64,000 nt of DNA, taken from positions 62,001-126,000 of the forward strand of contig NZ_BPQX01000007.1 of NCBI RefSeq assembly GCF_022179525.1, read 5' to 3'. Below are positions 9,754 to 19,303 of this stretch, in pieces (within the stretch, counting starts at the first letter, position 1; each line of letters starts with the position of its first letter). The translations under genes and the position numbers were made by a program. Below the pieces are notes generated by a model. It did not search any database. It was not told the origin of the DNA and saw only the letters and a program-made list of their open reading frames with translations. The DNA is from Methylobacterium persicinum (GTDB lineage Bacteria; Pseudomonadota; Alphaproteobacteria; Rhizobiales; Beijerinckiaceae).

Positions 9754-9919
9754 TGTTGCGGAACGACAACAGACATCGAACCTCGCCGGGTCTTGCCCGG
9801 CCGGCGGCCGAACCCGTGCTCCCCAGCCTCGGCCACCGTCCGACCCTGCCAGAGCCGGCACTCCGAGGTTTCGAGACCCAAGAGACTTAAAGGCCGCCCC
9901 GACCGGGCGGCCTTTTTTT
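9754..9919 (+). ncRNA. Candidate structured RNA ending in an intrinsic terminator
   Basis: No good reading frame occupies this gap of about 375 bp. It carries consecutive hairpins: TGTTG/CAACA (9754-9771), GCCGGG-TCTTG-CCCGGC (9785-9801) and GGCCG/CGGCC (9805-9832), before the strong terminator at 9889. That pattern suits a small RNA or a bluB leader. I tested it by eye for cobalamin riboswitch boxes, SRP RNA and tRNA features and found none. A 6S-like RNA cannot be excluded. The 5' end is not defined. Confidence 0.35.
9889..9919 (+). terminator. Strong intrinsic terminator upstream of bluB
   Basis: Stem AAGGCCGCCC / GGGCGGCCTT with a short loop, followed by a run of seven T. It ends 40 bases before the proposed bluB start, so it either ends a separate small RNA or acts as an attenuator for bluB. 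Confidence 0.92.
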
Positions 9920-9958
9920 GCTTTTGCGGTGAGGGGGCCAGACCGGCTATGCCCGGCC

Positions 9959-10603
9959 GTGACCATCGACCCGCCTGACTTCGATGCAGCCTTCGCGGCA
10001 CGGCTCGACACGCTGTTCGCGTGGCGCCGGGACGTGCGCCGGTTCCGCCCCGACCCCCTGGACGAGGCGACCCTGCGGGCCTGCCTCGCCGCCGCCCACC
10101 GGGCGCCCTCCGTCGGCAACAGCCGCCCGTGGCGATTCGTGCGGGTGTCGGATCCCGCCCGGCGGGAGGCGGTCATCGCCAGTTTCGGCCAATGCAACGC
10201 CCTGGCGGCGGCGGGCTACGAGGGCGAGCGGGCCGCCCGCTACCGGGCCTTGAAGCTGGCGGGACTGAAGGAAGCGCCGGTCCACCTTGCCGCCTTCTGC
10301 GATGGGGAGACCGGGACCGGCCTCGGCCTCGGCCGGGGCACGATGCCGGAGACCCTGGCCTATTCGGTGGTGGGCGCCGTGCAGTGCCTGTGGCTCGCCG
10401 CCCGCGCCAGGGGCATCGGCGTCGGCTGGGTCTCGATCCTCGACCCCTGCGCGGTCACGGAGGTTCTCGCGGTGCCGCCCGCCTGGCGGCTCGTGGCCTA
10501 TCTCTGCCTCGGCCGTCCGCAGGAGGAACACCCGGACCCGGAACTCGAACGCCACGGCTGGCAGGCGGAGGACCCGCGGGGGGCCGAACTCTACGAGCGG
10601 TGA
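9959..10603 (+). CDS. bluB: 5,6-dimethylbenzimidazole synthase
   Basis: BluB destroys reduced FMN with oxygen to make dimethylbenzimidazole, the lower ligand of vitamin B12. The 214-aa protein is a nitroreductase-fold enzyme with BluB-specific stretches: FAWRRDVRRFRPDP near the N-terminus, APSVGNSRPWRFVRV, a GYEGERAARY lid segment, GRGTMPETL, and VGWVSILDP with the closing LCLGRPQEEHPDPELE. The length is normal. The start is uncertain: the GTG at 9959 fits homology but has no strong ribosome site, and a GTG at 9929 is in frame. It is preceded by a terminator, suggesting attenuation or an independent upstream RNA. Confidence 0.92.
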   Translation: MTIDPPDFDAAFAARLDTLFAWRRDVRRFRPDPLDEATLRACLAAAHRAPSVGNSRPWRFVRVSDPARREAVIASFGQCNALAAAGYEGERAARYRALKLAGLKEAPVHLAAFCDGETGTGLGLGRGTMPETLAYSVVGAVQCLWLAARARGIGVGWVSILDPCAVTEVLAVPPAWRLVAYLCLGRPQEEHPDPELERHGWQAEDPRGAELYER

Positions 10604-10828
10604 GTGTCGCACCCGTGATCGGTTCGCGGCGCTCGCCGTGACGACGGTAGGCGGGGGAGTGTCGTGAACGGGTCGTTTACAATATCGGCGCGCGGGATTT
10701 ACCGACTTCCTTCACCCTCATCTTGGGTTTCAGTGGTCTTCCGGTCGTCAACCATAGCTATCGGTGGAACGGCGAGACCCAACATGGATTGATGCGGCGC
10801 ATACGCTCACGCTTGCGGAGTCGCCGAA

Positions 10829-11326
10829 ATGTCTCGTCGCGTATCGATTGTTGTCGGGTTGGCTGCCACCCTCGTCGCGGGCGCGGCGATGGCCAGGGAG
10901 GTGGTGCCGTTCAGCGAAGGTGCCGCCGGATCGGTGGTGATCAGCGTGTCCCAGCGCAAGCTCTACCTCGTCAACGGCGACGGGACGGCGATCCGCTACC
11001 CCGTGGCGGTGGGCAAGCCGGGCAAGCAATGGTTCGGCACCGCGACCATCGACGGCAAGTACGTGGCGCCGGCTTGGTCGCCCCCGTGGGAGGTGAAGCG
11101 CGACAACCCGCGCCTGCCCGACGTCATCGCCGGGGGCTCGCCCCACAACCCGATGGGCGCCGCCGCCATGACCCTGGCCGGGGGCCAGTACGCGATCCAC
11201 GGCACCAACCGCCCCAGCTCCATCGGCACCTGGGCGTCCTATGGCTGCATCCGGATGTACAATCAGGACGTGGTCGATCTCTACCAGCGGGTGGATGTCG
11301 GCACGCCGGTCTACATGACGCACTGA
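10829..11326 (+). CDS. L,D-transpeptidase (YkuD domain), exported
   Basis: This 165-aa periplasmic enzyme has a Sec signal (MSRRVSIVVGLAATLVAGAAMA) followed almost directly by a YkuD domain. It would make 3-3 peptidoglycan cross-links or attach proteins to peptidoglycan. The active-site signature is complete: HGTNRP with His124 and SYGCIRM with nucleophile Cys140. It lacks LysM or other binding modules, so it is a minimal single-domain type. GGAG eight bases before the ATG supports the start. It is monocistronic by spacing. Confidence 0.93.
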   Translation: MSRRVSIVVGLAATLVAGAAMAREVVPFSEGAAGSVVISVSQRKLYLVNGDGTAIRYPVAVGKPGKQWFGTATIDGKYVAPAWSPPWEVKRDNPRLPDVIAGGSPHNPMGAAAMTLAGGQYAIHGTNRPSSIGTWASYGCIRMYNQDVVDLYQRVDVGTPVYMTH

Positions 11327-11390
11327 TGCCGCGTCCGACCGGATCAGGCCGTGTCGGGAGATTGTAATTGTGGGTCTTTCCCTCTCTCCC

Positions 11391-11434
11391 TCCTCCTTCG
11401 AGGCCCTCGCCTCGCGACGGCATCTCAGGATGGA
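11391..11434. repeat. Family 1 repeat, right-half remnant
   Basis: Only the right arm remains (CTCCTTCGAGG ... CATCTCAGGATG), with several mismatches. The rest of the 225-bp gap between the L,D-transpeptidase and cupin genes shows nothing else. Confidence 0.6.
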
Positions 11435-11552
11435 GGGCGCTAGCGGAAATGAGGGCCGGTGGATCGACACTGGCGAAACCCGGTCGGGCACCATTCCCGA
11501 CCGGACCTATGGCGCTGGGCCGGACCGTGGCTCCGATCCTGCCGCGGCGGCC

Positions 11553-11861
11553 TTACTTCGCCGGGGGCGAGGTCGCCTCGACGGCGGTGAAGGTCTCGAG
11601 GATGCGGTAGGTGTGCTCGGCATTCGCCGGGACGAGGTAGGAATCGCCCGGCTCGAGGGTCACCGTCTCGCCGGCCACGACGAGTTCCGCCCGGCCGCTT
11701 ACCACGTAGCCCACCGTCTCGTGCGCGGAGCGGGTCGCCGGCTTGTCGGAATTCGGCTCCTCGTTGCGCCACATCCGCATGCCGATCCGCTCGCCGACGG
11801 CGAGGCCGATCTCCCCGTGCGGACCTTCAGCCGCTTGCTTCGCAGAAACCTTCGTCGCCAT
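11553..11861 (-). CDS. Small cupin-domain protein
   Basis: This 102-aa single-domain cupin is predicted cytoplasmic. A first cupin motif is visible around 'AHETVGYVVSGRAEL' and a second around 'GDSYLVPANAEHTYRI', so a small metal-binding beta-barrel is likely, but the usual HxH pair of motif 1 is reduced to a single His. The start at 11861 follows a GGAGG on the minus strand; the ORF is open further upstream. Substrate unknown. It is followed in the same direction after a 55-bp gap from the DUF1674 gene. Confidence 0.8.
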   Translation of the reverse strand: MATKVSAKQAAEGPHGEIGLAVGERIGMRMWRNEEPNSDKPATRSAHETVGYVVSGRAELVVAGETVTLEPGDSYLVPANAEHTYRILETFTAVEATSPPAK

Positions 11862-11916
11862 TGCCAACCTCCGTGAATGGCGGGGCAACGGGGGCGGCGG
11901 GCGTCCGTTCCGCCCG

Positions 11917-12135
11917 TCAGAAATCAACGGCCAGCCCCTTCACCTCCCAGTCCTCGTACCGAACGGGCTCGAGGCCGCCCCGGCCCTGGCGCTCCGGCTT
12001 GGCCTGGATCGCAGCGGCGCGGGCATCGATGGCAGCGCGGCGTTCGGCCGCCTCGGCCAGCGCACGCTCGGCCGCGGGGCTGAGGGGGCGCTGCGGCGCC
12101 TCGGCGGGGACGGAATCGTCGCTGCGGTCTTGCAT
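11917..12135 (-). CDS. DUF1674 / succinate dehydrogenase assembly factor 4-like protein
   Basis: This 72-aa protein is a charged N-terminal helix followed by the DUF1674 signature GRGGLEPVRYEDWEVKG and a terminal VDF-type ending. The family includes mitochondrial SDHAF4, which binds flavinylated SdhA. Function in bacteria is inferred from that homology only. The start follows the conserved short length of the family; longer ORFs in this frame run into the divergent rsmB gene. It is divergent from rsmB. Confidence 0.82.
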   Translation of the reverse strand: MQDRSDDSVPAEAPQRPLSPAAERALAEAAERRAAIDARAAAIQAKPERQGRGGLEPVRYEDWEVKGLAVDF

Positions 12136-12232
12136 CGCGCTCGCTCGGGTGTGAGGTCGTGTCCTGATCGACAGGGGTTCGGACACAAACGTGGCATCTC
12201 GGGGCAAGGTCCGCAACGCGGCGGATACGGAC

Positions 12233-13546
12233 ATGGCGGAGGCGCCGGGCGCCGACGTGGCGGGCCTCGGCGCCCGGCGGGCGGCGCTGCACGCGGTGGC
12301 CGAGATCATCGGCCAGGAGCGGCCCCCCGCCCTCGACGAGGCGCTGGCGACCGCCCTGCGCGCGGAGGGGCTGCAATCCGGCGATGCGGCGCTGGCCCGG
12401 GCCATCGCGGTGGCGACCTTCCGCCGCCTCGGCCAGATCCGCAGGACGCTCGCCGAGCGGCTGGACAAGGGCCTGCCGGTGAACAAGCCGCGCCTCCTCG
12501 CCCTCCTCGCCACGGGGTGCGCCCAGATCCTCGACCTCGCCGTCCCGGACCACGCGGCCGTCGATCTCGCGGTGCGCCTCGCCAAGGCCGACCACCGCAC
12601 GGCCGGCTTCGCGGGCATGGTGAACGCCGTGCTCCGGCGGGTCGCCCGGGAGCGGGAGGCGATCCTCGCCGGGGCGGACCCCCTGGCCGACAACACCCCG
12701 GAATGGCTCGCCCGCCGCTGGGTGGCCGCCTACGGGCCGGAGCGGGCGGCCGCCATCGCCCGGGCGCACCTCACCGGCGCCCCCATCGACCTGACCCTCC
12801 GGCGGGAGGACGAGGCCGAGACCTGGGCCGAACGCCTCGGCGCCACGCGCCTGCCCACCGGCTCCCTGCGGATGCCCCCGGACGGGGCGGCGATCCCCGA
12901 TCTGCCGGGCTTCGGCGAGGCGGCGTGGTGGGTGCAGGACGCCGCCGCGGCGATCCCCGCCCGGTTGCTCCGGGCCGCCCATGGCGAGCGGGTCCTCGAC
13001 CTCTGCGCCGCGCCCGGCGGTAAGACGATGCAGCTCGCCAGCGGCGGTGCCCTGGTCACGGCCCTCGACCGCTCGGCGCCGCGCCTCGAGCGCCTGCGGG
13101 AGAACCTGTCGCGGCTCGGCCTCACCGCCGAGATCGCGGTGGCCGACGCCACGGCCTACGCCGCCGAGCCGTTCGACGCGGTGCTCCTCGATGCGCCCTG
13201 CTCGGCCACCGGCACCATCCGCCGCCATCCGGACGTGGCCTGGACCAAGACCGAGGCCGACATCGCCCGCCTCGCCGGCCTCCAGGCCCGGCTCCTTGAC
13301 CGGGCAGCCGGGCTGGTGCGGCCGGGGGGGCGGCTCGTCTACTGCACCTGCTCCCTGGAGCCGCAGGAGGGGGAGGGACAAGTCTCCGCCTTCCTCGCCC
13401 GGAACCCTGCCTTCGCGCGGGTGCCGGCGACCCCAGACGAGGTCGGCGGCCAGGCCGAGCTGATCGACGGCAACGGCGACCTGCGCACCCTACCGTCCCA
13501 CGGCCTCGACGGCTTCTTCGCGAGCCGGCTGGCGCGGACGGCGTAG
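12233..13546 (+). CDS. rsmB: 16S rRNA (cytosine-967 C5)-methyltransferase RsmB-like
   Basis: This SAM-dependent RNA m5C methyltransferase has an N-terminal NusB-like helical domain (residues ~10-140) that docks RNA and a C-terminal Rossmann domain. The SAM motif is VLDLCAAPGGKTMQLA. The two cysteines of the mechanism are Cys323 in DAPCSATGTIRRHPD and Cys373 in YCTCSLEPQEGEG. The ATG at 12233 gives 437 aa; an in-frame GTG at 12191 would add 14 residues. The protein could target C967 or a neighbouring rRNA site; family assignment is firm, exact nucleotide is inferred. Confidence 0.9.
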   Translation: MAEAPGADVAGLGARRAALHAVAEIIGQERPPALDEALATALRAEGLQSGDAALARAIAVATFRRLGQIRRTLAERLDKGLPVNKPRLLALLATGCAQILDLAVPDHAAVDLAVRLAKADHRTAGFAGMVNAVLRRVAREREAILAGADPLADNTPEWLARRWVAAYGPERAAAIARAHLTGAPIDLTLRREDEAETWAERLGATRLPTGSLRMPPDGAAIPDLPGFGEAAWWVQDAAAAIPARLLRAAHGERVLDLCAAPGGKTMQLASGGALVTALDRSAPRLERLRENLSRLGLTAEIAVADATAYAAEPFDAVLLDAPCSATGTIRRHPDVAWTKTEADIARLAGLQARLLDRAAGLVRPGGRLVYCTCSLEPQEGEGQVSAFLARNPAFARVPATPDEVGGQAELIDGNGDLRTLPSHGLDGFFASRLARTA

Positions 13547-13562
13547 ACTATGGAAAGCGCGC

Positions 13563-13612
13563 CCTCATCCTGAGGTGCCCGCCCTGGCGGGCCACGAAGG
13601 AGGGCTCAGGGG
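13563..13612. repeat. Family 1 repeat, left-half remnant
   Basis: CCTCATCCTGAGGTGCCC followed by GAAGGAGGGCTC matches the left arm of the family 1 palindrome and then stops. It lies 16 bases after rsmB and may act as its transcript end. Confidence 0.75.
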
Positions 13613-13729
13613 ATCGCGCGCCTTCCGCATTCCCTCGGAGGGCGAAACGGTCTAAACGGCCGGCCTCGCGACAACCCCCAAACACCCGCTTACCTGCCCC
13701 GTTCGCAGGAGTGAGCCAGGAGACAGACC

Positions 13730-15757
13730 ATGCCCGTCCTGACCTTCCCCGATGGCAACAGCCGGGAGGTCGCCGCCGGCACCACCGGCCGCAGCGTGGT
13801 CGAGGGAATTGCCAAGTCGCTCGCCAAACGCACCGTGGCCATGGCGCTGGATGGGACCGTCTGCGATCTCGACGACCCTATCGCCCAGGACGCCCGGATC
13901 GAGTTCCTCGACCGGACCGATCCCCGCGCCCTGGAGCTGATCCGGCACGATTGCGCCCACGTGCTCGCCGAGGCGGTACAGTCCCTCTGGCCGGAGACGC
14001 AGGTCACCATCGGCCCGGTGATCGAGAACGGCTTCTATTACGATTTCCACCGGGAAGCCCCGTTCACGCCGGAGGATTTCCCGGCGATCGAAGCGAAGAT
14101 GCGCGAGATCATCGCCCGCGACGCCCCCTTCACCAAGGAGGTCTGGACCCGGGACGACGTCCGCAACCTGTTCGCGGAGAAGAAGGAGGGCTTCAAGGTC
14201 GAATTGGTCGACGCCATCCCGCCGGGGGAGGACCTGAAGATCTACCGCCAGGGCGAGTGGTTCGATCTCTGCCGCGGCCCGCACATGACCTCGACGGGGA
14301 AGGTGGGCACCGCCTTCAAGCTGATGAAGGTCGCGGGCGCCTACTGGCGGGGCGATTCGAACAACCCGATGCTGACCCGCATCTACGGCACCGCCTGGGC
14401 CACCAAGGAAGACCTCGACGCCTACATCCACCGCCTGGAGGAGGCCGAGCGCCGGGACCACCGCCGGCTTGGCCGGGAGATGGACCTGTTCCACTTCCAA
14501 GAGGAGGGGCCGGGTGTCGTCTTCTGGCACGCCAAGGGCTGGACGATCTTCCAGAAGCTGATCGCCTACATGCGCCGCCGCCTGCGGGGCGACTACGCGG
14601 AGGTGAACGCCCCGCAGATCCTCGACAAGGCGTTGTGGGAGACCTCAGGCCACTGGGGCTGGTACCGCGAAAACATGTTCGCCGCGCAATCGGCCGGCGA
14701 GGAGGCCGAGGACAAGCGCTGGTTCGCCCTTAAGCCGATGAACTGCCCCGGCCACGTGCAGATCTTCAAGCATGGGTTGAAGAGTTACCGCGATCTTCCC
14801 CTGAGGATGGCAGAATTCGGTGTGGTGCACCGCTACGAGCCGTCCGGCGCCATGCATGGGCTGATGCGGGTGCGCGGCTTCACCCAAGACGACGCGCACA
14901 TCTTCTGCACCGAGGATCAGCTCGCCGACGAGTGCCTGAAGATCAACGACCTGATCCTCTCGACCTATGCCGATTTCGGCTTCGGCGAGATCGTCGTGAA
15001 GCTCTCGACCCGGCCGGAGAAGCGCGTCGGCTCGGATGCCCTGTGGGACCATGCCGAGAGCGTGATGACGCGGGTGCTGGCGCAGATCGAGGAGCAGTCG
15101 GGCGGGCGGATCAAGACCGCCGTGAACCCGGGGGAGGGCGCCTTCTACGGGCCGAAATTCGAGTACGTGCTGCGGGACGCCATCGGCCGCGACTGGCAGT
15201 GCGGGACGACGCAGGTGGACTTCAACCTGCCCGAGCGGTTCGGCGCGTTCTATGTCGATGCCGACGGGCAGAAGAAGCCGCCGGTCATGGTCCACCGGGC
15301 GATCTGCGGCTCGATGGAGCGGTTCACCGGCATCCTGATCGAGCATTTCGCCGGGCATTTCCCCCTGTGGCTCGCTCCTGTGCAGGTGGTGGTCGCCACC
15401 ATCACCGGCGAGGCCGACGCCTACGCCGCCAAGGTGGTGCGGGCGCTGGAGCGGGCGGGCCTGCGGGTCGAGGCGGATCTGCGCAACGAAAAAATCAACT
15501 ACAAGGTCCGAGAGCATTCCCTGGCCAAGGTGCCGGTGCTGCTGGCGCTGGGCAAGCGCGAGGCGGAGGAGGGGACGGTCTCGATCCGGCGGCTCGGTAG
15601 CCAGCAGACCCGCACCCTGCCCCTTGAGGAGGCGGTGGCGAGCTTCGTGGACGAGGCGACCACCCCCGACCGCCGCCGGGCCGACGCGGTCGCCGAGACC
15701 GTCCCGACCAGCGATACGGTGCTCGACTCGCACCATGGGGAGAGCGCCGTTCCGTAG
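13730..15757 (+). CDS. thrS: Threonyl-tRNA synthetase
   Basis: This class II aminoacyl-tRNA synthetase of 675 aa charges tRNA-Thr. Domains in order are an N-terminal TGS domain (residues 1-60), the editing domain with [11 protein letters not shown] (about 75-225), the catalytic core with MNCPGH and [12 protein letters not shown] zinc/ATP motifs, and the anticodon-binding domain from about residue 545. The C-terminus carries about 25 extra polar residues beyond the usual end. GGAG lies about nine bases before the ATG. No T-box or operator-like stem was seen in the short leader. Confidence 0.97.
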   Translation: MPVLTFPDGNSREVAAGTTGRSVVEGIAKSLAKRTVAMALDGTVCDLDDPIAQDARIEFLDRTDPRALELIRHDCAHVLAEAVQSLWPETQVTIGPVIENGFYYDFHREAPFTPEDFPAIEAKMREIIARDAPFTKEVWTRDDVRNLFAEKKEGFKVELVDAIPPGEDLKIYRQGEWFDLCRGPHMTSTGKVGTAFKLMKVAGAYWRGDSNNPMLTRIYGTAWATKEDLDAYIHRLEEAERRDHRRLGREMDLFHFQEEGPGVVFWHAKGWTIFQKLIAYMRRRLRGDYAEVNAPQILDKALWETSGHWGWYRENMFAAQSAGEEAEDKRWFALKPMNCPGHVQIFKHGLKSYRDLPLRMAEFGVVHRYEPSGAMHGLMRVRGFTQDDAHIFCTEDQLADECLKINDLILSTYADFGFGEIVVKLSTRPEKRVGSDALWDHAESVMTRVLAQIEEQSGGRIKTAVNPGEGAFYGPKFEYVLRDAIGRDWQCGTTQVDFNLPERFGAFYVDADGQKKPPVMVHRAICGSMERFTGILIEHFAGHFPLWLAPVQVVVATITGEADAYAAKVVRALERAGLRVEADLRNEKINYKVREHSLAKVPVLLALGKREAEEGTVSIRRLGSQQTRTLPLEEAVASFVDEATTPDRRRADAVAETVPTSDTVLDSHHGESAVP

Positions 15758-15771
15758 GGACGGGCCTCTCC

Positions 15772-15878
15772 CCTCATCCTGAGGTGCGGCGAAGCCGCCT
15801 CGAAGGAGGGCTCCAGAAGGCTCTGCGATCCCTGGAACCCTCCTTCGAGGCCCGCTGCCGCGGGCACCTCAGGATGAG
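15772..15878. repeat. Palindromic repeat, family 1 (copy c)
   Basis: Complete copy, from CCTCATCCTGAGGTGCGGCG to GGGCACCTCAGGATGAGG, directly after thrS. With the family 2 repeat that follows, it fills most of the 328-bp thrS-coaD gap. Confidence 0.92.
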
Positions 15879-15925
15879 GAGGCGGGTGGGATCGGTGCGG
15901 AACTCCGGCAAGATCCGCTCGCTGT

Positions 15926-16016
15926 CGTCATTGCAAGCGCAGCCAAGCAATCCAGGGAAGCGGGACGTCTCGGATCGGGGCGGACCCTTGGATTGCTTCG
16001 CTGCGCACGCGATGAC
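15926..16016. repeat. Palindromic repeat, family 2 (copy a)
   Basis: GTCATTGCAAGCGCAGCCAA...CAATCCAGG pairs with TTGGATTGCTTCGCTGCGC...GATGAC to form an imperfect 90-bp palindrome. Other copies are at 22699, 31353, 38561 and 55827, with half copies at 42321 and 55964. Confidence 0.9.
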
Positions 16017-16085
16017 CGGCTGGGCAGGAGGGAAATAGGCGTCAAAGGTTCCGTCCTGCTCCAAAACGCGCTAGGGCAACCGGCG

Positions 16086-16586
16086 ATGACCCGCACCGCC
16101 CTCTATGCAGGCTCGTTCGATCCGGTCACGAACGGCCATCTCGATGTCGTGCGCCAGGCCTGCCGCCTGGTCGACCGGCTGGTGATCGCCATCGGCGTGC
16201 ATCCCGGCAAGGCGCCGCTCTTCTCCGCCGAGGAGCGGTCCGAGCTGCTGGCGGCGACCTGCGGGCCGGTGGCCCAGGCCGAGGGGGCGGCCCTTGAGGT
16301 CGTCACCTTCGACGACCTCGCCGTCTCGGCGGCGCGACGCTGCGGCGCCACGGTGTTCATCCGGGGCCTGCGGGACGGGACCGACCTCGACTACGAGATG
16401 CAACTCGCGGGGATGAACGGGGCCATGGCCCCGGAAGTCCAGACCGTGTTCCTGCCCGCCTCGACCAGCGCCCGGCCCATCACCGCGACCCTGGTGCGGC
16501 AGATCGCCGGGATGGGGGGCGACGTCTCGCCCTTCGTGCCCGCCGAGGTGGCCGCCCGGCTCAAGGCGCGTTTCGCGCCGGCCTGA
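16086..16586 (+). CDS. coaD: Phosphopantetheine adenylyltransferase
   Basis: CoaD transfers AMP from ATP to 4'-phosphopantetheine, the penultimate step of coenzyme A synthesis. The 166-aa protein has the nucleotidyltransferase signature [13 protein letters not shown] with His18 of the T/HxGH motif, the substrate region [14 protein letters not shown], and the C-terminal ITATLVRQ that replaces ISSTxVR. Length is typical. ATG 16086 is the conserved start. It begins a likely unit with the two cyclophilins, with a 31-bp gap. Confidence 0.96.
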   Translation: MTRTALYAGSFDPVTNGHLDVVRQACRLVDRLVIAIGVHPGKAPLFSAEERSELLAATCGPVAQAEGAALEVVTFDDLAVSAARRCGATVFIRGLRDGTDLDYEMQLAGMNGAMAPEVQTVFLPASTSARPITATLVRQIAGMGGDVSPFVPAEVAARLKARFAPA

Positions 16587-16617
16587 CCCTCAAGACCGGA
16601 AGGATTCCGACAGAGCC

Positions 16618-17163
16618 ATGAAACGCCGCACGCTCCTCGCGCTCGCCCTCTCGATGGGCCTTACCGCCCCGGCCATGGCCGCCGACGCCAACACCGTCTA
16701 CCTGCAGACCAAGGACGGCCGCATCACCATCGAGCTGCGCCCCGACCTCGCCCCGAAGCACGTGAAGCAGATCAAGACCCTGGTCTCCCGGGGCTTCTAC
16801 GACGGCTTGAAGTTTCACCGGGTGATCGACGGCTTCATGGCCCAGACCGGCGACCCGAAGGGCAACGGCACCGGCGGCTCGGACCTGCCCGACATCCCGG
16901 CCGAGTTCTCGCAGACGGCACAGTTCAAGCGCGGCACGGTGGGCATGGCCCGCTCGGGCAACCCGAACTCGGCCAACTCGCAGTTCTTCATCTGCCTCGG
17001 CGACGCGCCGTTCCTGAACGGCCAGTACACGGTCGTCGGCAACGTCACGGATGGGCTCGACGTCCTCGACAAGATCAAGAAGGCCGCCCCCGGCGCCCCC
17101 GGCGGCGCGGTGCAGGACCCGGACAAGATCGTCCGCATGACGCTGGCCGAGAAGGGCAAGTGA
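16618..17163 (+). CDS. ppiA: Periplasmic cyclophilin-type peptidyl-prolyl isomerase
   Basis: This exported cyclophilin of 181 aa would catalyse proline isomerisation during folding of envelope proteins. A Sec signal (MKRRTLLALALSMGLTAPAMA) precedes a complete cyclophilin domain with FHRVIDGFMAQTGDP and the NSANSQFFICLGDAPFLNG segment. AAGGA lies before the ATG. The next gene starts with GTG inside its stop codon. A cytoplasmic paralogue is at 17738, so a duplication of the domain, one copy with a signal peptide, is visible here. Confidence 0.93.
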   Translation: MKRRTLLALALSMGLTAPAMAADANTVYLQTKDGRITIELRPDLAPKHVKQIKTLVSRGFYDGLKFHRVIDGFMAQTGDPKGNGTGGSDLPDIPAEFSQTAQFKRGTVGMARSGNPNSANSQFFICLGDAPFLNGQYTVVGNVTDGLDVLDKIKKAAPGAPGGAVQDPDKIVRMTLAEKGK

Positions 17164-17675
17164 GGGGCGCGGGGGGCAGGCCGGTCCTGCGGTTCCTGCT
17201 CCTCGGCGCGCTCGTTGCGGGCGCGCCCCTCCCGGCCTGCGCCTATGACGGGGCCCACTTCTATTCCGGCTACGCCTATGAGCCGGGCGGCGGTTATCCC
17301 CTGAGCCTGCCCCAGACCCTGCGGGCGACCGTAGCCGTGCCCCTCCCGGACAGGCCCGCCGCCCCGGCGAACACCCTGGCCGCGCTCTATCCGGCCCTCG
17401 CCGCCTGCTGGAGCCTGCCGCACCTTGCGGGCGGCATCCAGGGACCCGACGTGGAGGTGACGGCGCGGCTGTCGCTCCGGCGCGACGGCAGCCTCATCGG
17501 CCCGCCGCGCATCACCTACGCCGCCGGCGTCGCGGGGAGCGACCGGCAGGTCCTCACCCGGGCCACCCTGGCCGCCCTCGCCCGGTGCACCCCGGCCCGC
17601 ATCACCCCCGGCCTGGGCCGGGCGATCGCCGGCCGCCCCGTCGCCCTGCGCTTCGTCTACCGGCCGCCGGCCTGA
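17160..17675 (+). CDS. Exported protein of unknown function
   Basis: A 171-aa protein whose GTG start overlaps the ppiA stop (GTGA), so it is coupled to the cyclophilin. It has a signal peptide (LRFLLLGALVAGAPLPACA) and a mature domain in which 'AACWSLP' and 'VTARLSLRRDGSLIGPPRI' resemble the C-terminal TonB-like domain of alphaproteobacterial envelope proteins. That resemblance is by eye and weak. The mature domain keeps two cysteines (CWSLP and ARCTP) that could form a disulfide. Confidence 0.65.
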   Translation: MRGAGGRPVLRFLLLGALVAGAPLPACAYDGAHFYSGYAYEPGGGYPLSLPQTLRATVAVPLPDRPAAPANTLAALYPALAACWSLPHLAGGIQGPDVEVTARLSLRRDGSLIGPPRITYAAGVAGSDRQVLTRATLAALARCTPARITPGLGRAIAGRPVALRFVYRPPA

Positions 17676-17737
17676 CCGGCGCCGCCGACCTGTCGTAGGA
17701 TCGCCTTTTCCCACCCGCACCATTGGAGAACCAGACC

Positions 17738-18196
<459 letters not shown>

Positions 18197-18261
18197 GCCG
18201 GCCAGCGCGCTCCCTCTCCCCGCCGGGGGAGGGGGCGTGGTGACGTCGATCCCACCCTCTT

Positions 18262-18376
18262 CGTCATCCTGAGGTGCCCGCCCCTGGCGGGCCTCGAAGG
18301 AGGGCTCCAGGGATCGCAGAGCCTTCTGGAGCCCTCCTTCGAGGCCGCCGCTTCGCGTCGGCACCTCAGGATGAGG
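18262..18376. repeat. Palindromic repeat, family 1 (copy d)
   Basis: Complete copy between ppiB and the convergent mobA. A small CTCCCCGCCGGGGGAG palindrome sits just before it at about 18211-18233. Convergent placement suits a bidirectional transcription end. Confidence 0.92.
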
Positions 18377-18449
18377 GGAGGGGGTGGGATTGGCGGTCTT
18401 GTCCGTCCCGCCTCGGCTCCGCTCGCAATGACGAAGGGGCTTTGACCCT

Positions 18450-19052
18450 TCACCCTTTCAGCCAACCCTCCGCCCGGCGAAAATCCTCCGGCGCGTTGAG
18501 GTTCAGGAACGGATCGACCGGCTCTGCCGGCCATTCCACCACCATGCTTCCATGGCGGGCGATGAAGGCACCGACCCGGCGCTCGCCGGACGCGAGCCAC
18601 GCCCGCAGGTCGTCCCGCAGGGCGACCGGCCAGATCGCCACCGTAAAGTGCTCCCGCCCGCCGGACGCCGCCACCGCAATGGGGGCAGGGCCGAGGGAGG
18701 CCGCGAGGCGCGCGACGAGATCGTCCGGTAGGAACGGGGCATCGCCGGGCACGCTCAGCACATGCGTCACGCCGGGCAGGCCCGTACCGTGCTCCAGCCC
18801 GGCCAGGATGCCCGCCAGCGGCCCCACGGCACCCGGTACGGGGTCGGGCAGGACCGGGCCGTCGAACACCCTTGAAAACCGCCCCGGATCGCCGTTGGCG
18901 CTGAGCGCCAACCCGGCGGGGCATTGCGGCGCCATGCGCTCCACGATCCGCGCCAGGACCGGCCGTCCCCCGAGGGGCAGCAGGGTCTTGTCCACCCCGC
19001 CCATCCGGCGCCCGAGGCCGCCCGCGAGGATCAGGCCGAGGATCAGCGCCAC
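18450..19052 (-). CDS. mobA: Molybdenum cofactor guanylyltransferase
   Basis: MobA joins GMP to molybdopterin to form the guanine dinucleotide cofactor used by DMSO-reductase-family enzymes. The 200-aa protein has the signature LAGGLGRRMGGVDKTLLPLG at the N-terminus and the metal-binding VPGDAPFLP loop. It starts with GTG. Such a cofactor is required by the nitrate reductase at the far end of this window, a functional though not physical link. The 251 bp upstream hold only short GGGGAGAGG palindromes. Confidence 0.93.
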   Translation of the reverse strand: MALILGLILAGGLGRRMGGVDKTLLPLGGRPVLARIVERMAPQCPAGLALSANGDPGRFSRVFDGPVLPDPVPGAVGPLAGILAGLEHGTGLPGVTHVLSVPGDAPFLPDDLVARLAASLGPAPIAVAASGGREHFTVAIWPVALRDDLRAWLASGERRVGAFIARHGSMVVEWPAEPVDPFLNLNAPEDFRRAEGWLKG

Positions 19053-19071
19053 TGGCGGGCCACATCGAGCA

Positions 19072-19266
19072 TCCTCTCGCCCCGCTTGCGGGGAGAGGGC
19101 CGCGACGACCCTGTCGTCGGCGCGGCAAGGCGGCAGCCGGGGGTGAGGGGGGCTTGTCGGAGAAGCCTCATCCTGCGGGCCCCCTCACCATCGCTCCGGC
19201 TTCGGCTTTGCTTTCCGCATGGACAGCCCGGTCCACGCGGGCCTCTCCCCGCAAACGGGGAGAGGG
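19072..19266. repeat. Pair of small GC-rich palindromes (family 3)
   Basis: Two short palindromes of the form CTCTCCCCGC...GCGGGGAGAGG lie at about 19072-19098 and 19232-19266 in the gap between mobA and mrp. Similar ones occur at 18211, 61075 and 61281. No other feature is seen in the gap. Confidence 0.6.
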
Positions 19267-19303
19267 GAAGGCGTGGGCCGGATCACGCCATCACGCCAAA
19301 CAC

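Noticed and set aside
9690-9890. Possible cobalamin riboswitch, tRNA or SRP RNA before bluB
   Set aside because: No B12-box-like AGCCAGGAGACC, no cloverleaf with CCA end and no SRP core found by eye. Kept only as a candidate structured RNA.
11924-13381. Long minus-strand frame over rsmB
   Set aside because: Low-complexity Gly/Arg/Glu composition; the plus strand holds the intact RsmB motifs. Only its last part, in another frame, is the real DUF1674 gene.
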